Source: Paratinospora sagittata (taxonomy: Eukaryota > Streptophyta > Magnoliopsida > Ranunculales > Menispermaceae). Taken from it: 64,000 bases of DNA. Positions 57,946 to 64,000 of this stretch are shown here, in pieces. The notes beneath the pieces are model-generated. The model saw nothing but the letters and a program-made list of their open reading frames with translations, was not told the DNA's origin and searched no databases. How positions within the stretch are numbered: position 1 is the first letter of the stretch; every line of letters begins with the position of its first letter. The DNA is taken from the NCBI GenBank assembly GCA_035771175.1, contig CM069610.1, positions 27,556,501 through 27,620,500 of the forward strand, given 5' to 3'. Position numbers and translations under genes: made by a program.

Positions 57946-58129
57946 TGTTCCTTAAAAGTGTTCCAGAAACCCTCAAACTGGACTGGCAGAAATGCATTTC
58001 AGAAGCTGAAACTTGTTTTTGCTCAATCCAATCAATTGTTTGAGCCAATCTGACAGTTTTTGCATAAAACCCAACTTTTCAAAATTCTAGCTTTATAGAC
58101 TTGTTTGGGCATTAAAATATGATTGAAAT
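57946..58129. other. Unrecognised, possibly a divergent U3
   Basis: It follows the LTR fragment with no gene signal; it could be the alternative 5' part of that LTR or CACTA-element sequence. Confidence 0.35.
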
Positions 58130-61100
58130 ATGTAGAGTTTGATGGAAGGGTAAGGTTAATGATGGTGTATTAAGGCCTCATGCTGAAACTCCTACGTGGA
58201 AAATGTTTGATGAAATACACTTTATTTTTGCTTCTAATAGTTGAATTTTTAGGTTTGGGTTGGCATCTGATGGTTTTAATCCACTTAGAATAATGTACAT
58301 TGCTCATACAACCATGGATGTGCATGAAACAATCGTTCATAATCTATGTTCATTGATGCCCCAAAAGGACCTGGTAATAAAATTTATGTTTATTTGCAAC
58401 CTTTGATTGAAGAGTTAAAAGAATTATGAGATGAAAGCGTAACTACTTATGATGCATCAAGTTATCAAATGTTTCAACTGCGTGCAACATTGTTATGAAT
58501 AATTAATGATTTTTCTGTTTATGCTAACTTATCTGAGTGGAGCACTAGAGGGGAGAAAGCATGTCCTTGGTGTTACAATGACACAAAATCTCAATGGTTG
58601 CCTTATTGCAAAAAATATTGTTATATTGGTCATCGTCGATTCTTTACTTACAAGTCACAGGTTTAGGAAAGATATAGTATCTTTCGATGGTTCTCAAGAA
58701 TGGGGACGCCCACCTTCTCGATTTTCTGGAGCTAATGTTTATAGACAACTCGATGATGTAGTTGCCGAGTACAAGAAGGACGATCTTTGGAAGAGAAAAT
58801 GAGAAGAAACGAACAAGAGAGGTGAAAAAAGTAAATTACAAAAAAGGAAGAAAAGAAGTATTTTTTTTAATTGTCATATTGGGAGATAATTCAATTTGAC
58901 ATAATCTTGATGTTATGCATATTTAAAAAAATGTATGTGATAATATTCTTTGGACAATATTGGGTATTATTGGAAAGTCAAAAGATAATTTGATGTCTCC
59001 CTTGTGAATTGGAGATAATGGGCATCGAAAAATAATTACATCCCCAACAACAAAGTTTGAATAAGGTTTATTTACCTACGGCATGCTATTCAATGAATAA
59101 AAATGACAAAGATATATTCTTGTAAGTCCTAAAAGGCGTAAAAGTTCCAAATGGCTATGCATTCAATATTTCTCGATGTGTGCATATGAAAGAGCATAGT
59201 ACTTGGGGTCGTAAAAGTAATGACAATCATATATTAATGCAACAATTACTTTTTTTAGCTGCACACAGAGCATTGCCTAAGAATGTAGTTGAAGCTTTAA
59301 TCAAATTAACTAATTTCTTTATGCAATTTTGCTCCAAAATGAATAGGCCATCTGATTTGACGAATAGTCATCTTCGAATTGTGCTTACACTTTGTCATCT
59401 TGAAAAAATATTCTCACTATCATTTTTTGATTTAATGGAGCACTTAACTATTCATCTAGCTGAAGAAACATTGATTGGAGGTGTAGTCCAATACAACTGA
59501 ACGTATCCAATAGAGAGGTAGACTTCCATACTACTTTAAATTTTATGTTAGTTCAATGATTAATTGTCAATTATATGAATGTGCATTGTTCTTTTATTAA
59601 TAGGTATTTATTGACATTTTATGTTCATAATTAAGAACATCCTGAGGCATCAATTGCTAATGAATACTTGATGGAGGAATGTATAAATTTTTGTGCATGG
59701 TACCATAATGAGGTGGAAACAAAACCTTTAACCACCTCGAAATGATGATGGGGGTAATCAACTTGGTCATCCTCTTGGTAAAAGAGTAAAAATTCTTCTT
59801 GATGATGATACATGGGTCCAAGCACATCGATATATACTAGTCATCAAAGATGCAGTCACTCCATTTCATGATTTAGTCAAATATAATACTGAATAATATT
59901 ACTTCAAATAATATTACTAGATAAGCTAGTTAATAAAATTTAGTTTTCATTTTATACAAGAACATTTGGTCATTCTTAGAAGGAAAATGTCTCGTGCTTC
60001 AACTCACCAAATTTACAAGGTTCATAATGAATCATTTCATTCATGAAAATGAGGTGAGTATCCAAAATGATTAATTACTATATTTAAAAAATATTTATTT
60101 TATAATTTTAATCATATTATGTTTATGCTCTTTTATAGGTTTTAACCCTTCGATGAACATGTAATAGAGTGTTCTCTAAAGAAATCAACAAATTAGCTAA
60201 AAGACTCTACCTGTTTGCAAAAAGGTTCAGGGGATATATCATTAATAGTTTCCATTTCACGCAAAGAGAAAAGATAAAAGTAAAGTCACTTAAAACTCAG
60301 AAGTTGTTGTCAAAGTAAATACTACGAGTTTTTCAAATGCAAGGGATAAAAACCCTTGTTTTGGTGATGTTACATATCATTGTGTGTTGATAGATATAAT
60401 AGAATTTCGTTATACGAATGGTGTGAAATTTGTACTATTTAAGTGAGATTTGGTTGATAATCAAGTTGGAAAGAAGCATAATGAGTTCAATTTTATTATG
60501 ATGAATTTTAATAATTTATTCTACAAAGACAACTCAATTAGTGATGAGTCATTCATATTATCAAATCAAGCAGAGCAAGTATGTTATGCACATGATCATG
60601 TTGATCCTAATTGACACGTTGTTCTGAAAATGACAACAAGGGATTTGTTTGATATGTATTTAAAAGATTCTTCTCATAATCTTACAATTCTCAAGTTGCG
60701 TTGTACTCATATCAACACTTGGATGAAACTACATATCTTTGTGATGATTATTTTGGTTGGCTGAGAGAAGGAGTTGAGGGAACAGTGGTTGACTCAAATA
60801 TTATCACAGCTGAAAATGAAGATATTGAAGATTGTGAACAAGAATATATGTCATTTGTTGTATGTTTCCTTATATATATCTAGTGGTTTTTTATGATGGA
60901 ACGTTCCCTTATTCTTAAAGTTTATCTATGATTTATTTATGTCATTGTTAACGTGTAAGTTTATTTATGGTTGAAGGTAATTACGACATCAAGAAAGGAA
61001 ATGAGAAAAATCTATGATAGATATAAATGGAAATCAATCAAAATCTCAATCACCGCTTATTCCAACTAGATTGACACGAAAACAAAATCAATCATACATG

Positions 61101-61231
61101 TCATCCTCTAGTTGATCTCAACCTTCACCCCAACGAGATGAGACAAGTATGTTAAGTTGTAATTAGTTTTAAATTATTTATAAACGACATTAGATATTCA
61201 TCTTAAAATTATTTATTCAGCAAATCAAGAT
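58130..61231 (+). pseudogene. CACTA (En/Spm) transposase remnant, TNP2 type
   Basis: Plus-strand fragments in order, separated by stops and frameshifts. First is the TNP2 transposase core (HAETPTWKMFDEIH, FGLASDGFNPL near 58170-58290; FDGSQEWGRPPSRFSGA near 58685-58730). A segment matching PYWE..HNLDVMHI..NVCDN follows near 58880-58940. Then comes the DUF4218 region (SKSNDNHILMQ-type, LPKNVVEALI, LRIVLTLCHLE, HLTIHLAEETLIGG at 59210-59490). A decayed DUF4216-like piece lies near 60350-60640 (FKCDW..D-type, QAEQVCYAHD). The protein would have cut and pasted a CACTA element; it is non-functional here. Terminal CACTA repeats were not found. Confidence 0.8.
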
Positions 61232-62847
61232 TGTTAATCCAATGACCCCCATAATGGTGTTTAGATGATTAAAAACAATATATGTAACATGTATTATTCA
61301 TCGACTTTGAGAGTTTCAGCTTAAATATCACCACGATCACATCATATTTCAAGCTTGAAGAATTCTCTCAAGTTCAAGATCAATATTATAAAATTTACTT
61401 TGTAATTGTTTAGATGACCTTAGGATGTAGAACTCATTCTAAGATTGTTCAGTTGAATCTCTATCTTGGTTTTTCAAAGGGTTCAATGGTTATAAATTGG
61501 TTTTTGAAAATGATTTCAATCTTCTTTTTAATTACTTCGTTTAAAAGGATTTCAAGTGTTTTCAAATCATCAAAATGATGTTTTAAGTGTTTGATTCGAT
61601 TTGATTGAGTTTGAACAAAGTTTTTCAAACAAAAATCGCGTCTAAGTGTGAAGTGGATGACCAGTGCACTCCCCTTGATGACCAGTGTGGTTACATAAGT
61701 TCTTGGTCTGCCACTATCACCAGCTTGCTCCCCTTTGGAGCAGTGTGCTCCCTTCTGGAGCAGTGCGCTCCCTTCTGGAGCAGTGCGCTGCCCTGAACCC
61801 AAACAAAAATTTGGTCTTTGTCTGTCTGTGACCAGCGCACTCCCCCTTAGAGAAGCGCATTGTTCTGAGAACCAGAGCCTAGACCATTCTCGGTCTGTTG
61901 TGACCAACGAGCTCCTAGTTGGAAAAGAACGCTTCTATCTGAACAGAGTCAAGAATTGGTCTCAAATCTTCTGCTAGCAGCGTGCTCCTGGCTTGAGCAT
62001 CGCACTGTTGACTGTGTTAGAGAAGAACTGACTTTTCTGGGTTGCAATAGTGACGTTTGGCACACAATTTCCTCTTTCATACAATGTCCTTTTGCACACA
62101 TTTTTCAACAGCTCTTGTATCTTATATTTGTGTGAAAGAATCAAACCATTTGGTTTGAATTTCAAAATAGAATTAGAGCATTCTTGAAGATTGAAACCCT
62201 AATCTTATGCATTCGTTATTTTCCATATAAAAAGAAAGTTATATTCTTTGAGAGACACAACTAAGAAACATTTTGCAAGTTCCCCTATTTCCAAAGCTTC
62301 CAAAAGTTTTCTAAGCTTTCAATTGTTTTTACAAGTGCTCTCTTTGGATTGAATCAAGCTTCATTCAAATCTTTCAAGAATCCAAAGCTGTGGTTTGAAA
62401 CCTCTACTCATTGCTCTCGCACTTATTTTTCATCTTCTACTGAGCATTCTAAAGTAAGGTTCAAAACTAATTGTAAGTATTTCTGAGGATTTCTAGGTAA
62501 GAAAATCCTCCTCAAAAACTTTTTTGTATTTTAAGTGGCTCATTAGCCACTCGAAAGTTCAATTTTAGAGAACAGTGCTTGTAAAGGCTCTCATGCCTAT
62601 AAGTTGAGTTGTAAACGGTTTTGATCCTCACCCTTGAAGTAAGATTCTTAATAGGTTTTGGGAATTCTTGATAGGGGAGATTAAGTCGTGGATGTAGGCT
62701 TTAAGAGCTGAACCACGCTAAAATGCCTATGCATCTCTTTCTTTACTGTCTTTGCATTTTTGCTTGTTACTTGCTTTATTTTTTAAAAGTTTTAAAATCC
62801 TACAAAGAGTCCAATTCATCCCCTTTTGGACTTTATCTAGGCCAACA
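61232..62847 (+). mobile_element. Solo LTR, SIRE-like copia type, in the CACTA remnant
   Basis: Runs from TGTTAATCC to CTAGGCCAACA, 1616 bases, flanked by AAGAT (61227-61231) and AAGAC (62848-62852). CCAATTCATCCCC precedes the end. It contains a tandem CTGGAGCAGTGCGCTCCCTT-type repeat at about 61735-61795. Frames of 60-148 codons inside it have no recognisable content. Confidence 0.7.
61730..61800 (+). repeat. ~21 bp tandem repeat in the LTR
   Basis: Three to four copies of GGAGCAGTGCGCTCCCTTCT with small changes, plus related words further on (CCAGCGCACTCCCCC near 61833). Confidence 0.85.
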
Positions 62848-63090
62848 AAGACGTGCCTTAATAGGTTAGAACTGATTGAGGTATTGCTCGTGATATTCCT
62901 GAGTGGGGCACTGGAAAGAAATTAGAGATTGCGTTTGACTCGTTTTGGCAACCTATTGGTCCAACTAGTGAGAAGTTTAAGTCCCAGCTTGAGACCATAG
63001 CTCAAAATTATTTAAAGATTCCTCTTACTTATCCTCGTTGCACAGACATTCCATAGGATGTCTTAGACAATGTTTGAGACGAGGTGAAGG
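62848..63090 (+). pseudogene. CACTA second-gene-like fragment
   Basis: After the inserted LTR the reading continues IPEWGTGKKLEIAFDSFWQP, then SEKFKSQLETIAQNY, a segment common in CACTA-associated plant proteins. Two stops follow (near 63055 and 63078). It belongs to the same CACTA relic. Confidence 0.6.
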
Positions 63091-63180
63091 TATGATGCAT
63101 TAATGTTACTTATACATATGTTTATACATATCTTTATGTATGTATGTATATGTATATAGTAATGATATATGGTTATCATG
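63091..63180. repeat. AT-rich simple repeat
   Basis: Short ATGTAT/TATACAT motifs directly before the next LTR. Confidence 0.7.
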
Positions 63181-64000
63181 TTTTAAACCGGCGGGACACT
63201 CACGGATGGGGCGCGAATGCATTTTAACAATAACTGAGTGTGCAGAAACACTATTAAGTACAAGTCTGATTTCATTAATTTGAGAATATAATTTGTACAT
63301 GAATTAATTAAGGGAACATTCTCCCAAAATCCCCAATGAATAATAAAAAGGGTACAAAATGTGGGCCCAAAAGCTTGTACCCAGTCCACCCTAATCTCCT
63401 GTGAAAAATTGGATAGCAACGGGGTGAGCTAAACGCTTAGTGGGTAAAATAGTTCGTGAATATAACAATTAATAAAGCAAACTTCATAATCAAATATCTT
63501 AAATATACATCAGAGCATCATAATCAATCCAATATGTATGTATGCATGACACCGTCTCGTATTGGTTTGATGACTATACATTGCTTGAGTTCAAGTACAA
63601 ATGTCCCTCCCCAGGAGTAGCAGGGTTCTCATTGTACGTCCCTCCTCAGGAACGATGCTCTAGATTCACGTACGAATGTCCCTCCTCAGCTGTAGCCAGG
63701 TTCTCATCGTACGTGCCTCTCCAGAGAAATATAATGAATAGCGAGCATCGCTCCTAACTATTCTATGAATCATAAACCACATACGTCCCTAGGTGGTGCT
63801 ATGTATGATGCCAATGCATGAACTGGTCCGGTCTTTACTTACATTTAGACAGGATTTGACAACGTCTGGTGATCCTTATCAAGGTCGGTATCACGATGTT
63901 CAAGGTTAGGACATTCAGTATTACTTGTATAAGCTAATAGCTTTCAAATAAGACCAACCAGATTAGTCTCCAGTTGAGAGGTGAGACACGAGGTCTACTT
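63181..64000 (-). repeat. LTR of the chromovirus family, minus orientation, cut by the window edge
   Basis: The plus strand starts TTTTAAACCGGCGGGACACTC, matching the family LTR except that the last ~22 bases (TGTCACACC...) are missing. It includes two GAGGGACGTACAATGA-type segments in complement (63600-63720) and continues beyond the window. Confidence 0.85.

Noticed and set aside
61461..61907. 148-codon minus-strand frame
   Set aside because: It lies inside a solo LTR and is kept open by a 21-base tandem repeat; no domain is visible.

Overview
The window looks like plant nuclear DNA, most likely from a repeat-rich eudicot. It is AT-rich. One gene has plant-style GT/AG introns, and almost everything else is derived from plant transposable elements: L1 and RTE LINEs, Ty1/copia, Ty3/gypsy, Mutator-like and CACTA. 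There is no bacterial operon structure, and I found no rRNA, conventional tRNA gene or CRISPR array.

Region 1-9.4 kb holds the only cellular gene recognised. It is a minus-strand DUF1365-domain gene whose first three exons (9352-9000, 8900-8789, 4120-4028) join in frame. Intron 2 is about 4.7 kb and contains a decayed Ty1/copia element (4809-8591) with a solo LTR nested in its reverse transcriptase. The following intron holds a 5'-truncated L1 LINE (770-3267), itself broken by a roughly 1 kb element. The rest of the gene lies beyond the left edge.

Region 9.9-18.7 kb has an RTE LINE remnant, an LTR-like stretch, and then the most unusual object here: a 6.8 kb array (11838-18665) of about 36 tRNA-like modules in both orientations. 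It is organised as a higher-order repeat of about 954 bp, with perfect palindromes centred on GGATCC marking many of the orientation switches.

Region 18.7-35.1 kb is a nest of LTRs. Two Tat/Athila-like long LTRs in opposite orientations are interrupted by solo LTRs of other families: 20872-23601 with TSD TAATC, 24147-26819 with TSD AGTCT, 27441-29594, and 29942-34503. The last of these contains a second LTR of its own family (31603-33855, TSD TATAT).

Region 35.6-46.5 kb is a near-complete but defective chromovirus-like Ty3/gypsy retrotransposon. It has two LTRs of about 1.4 kb, PBS, gag, protease, RT, RNase H, integrase, a chromodomain-like tail and PPT. It also carries a broken extra reading frame before gag and another between pol and the 3' LTR.

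Region 46.5-56.9 kb is a minus-strand Ty3/gypsy element (gag, pol, 3' LTR) split by a 5.2 kb Mutator-like element with 9-10 bp TSDs, long terminal inverted repeats, subterminal hairpins and internal tandem repeats. A solo LTR of the 35.6 kb family sits inside it. Region 56.9-64 kb has two further minus-strand LTRs of that family flanking a decayed CACTA (TNP2-type) transposase, which is interrupted by another copia-type solo LTR. Most elements are inactivated, and the many solo LTRs suggest frequent LTR-LTR recombination.
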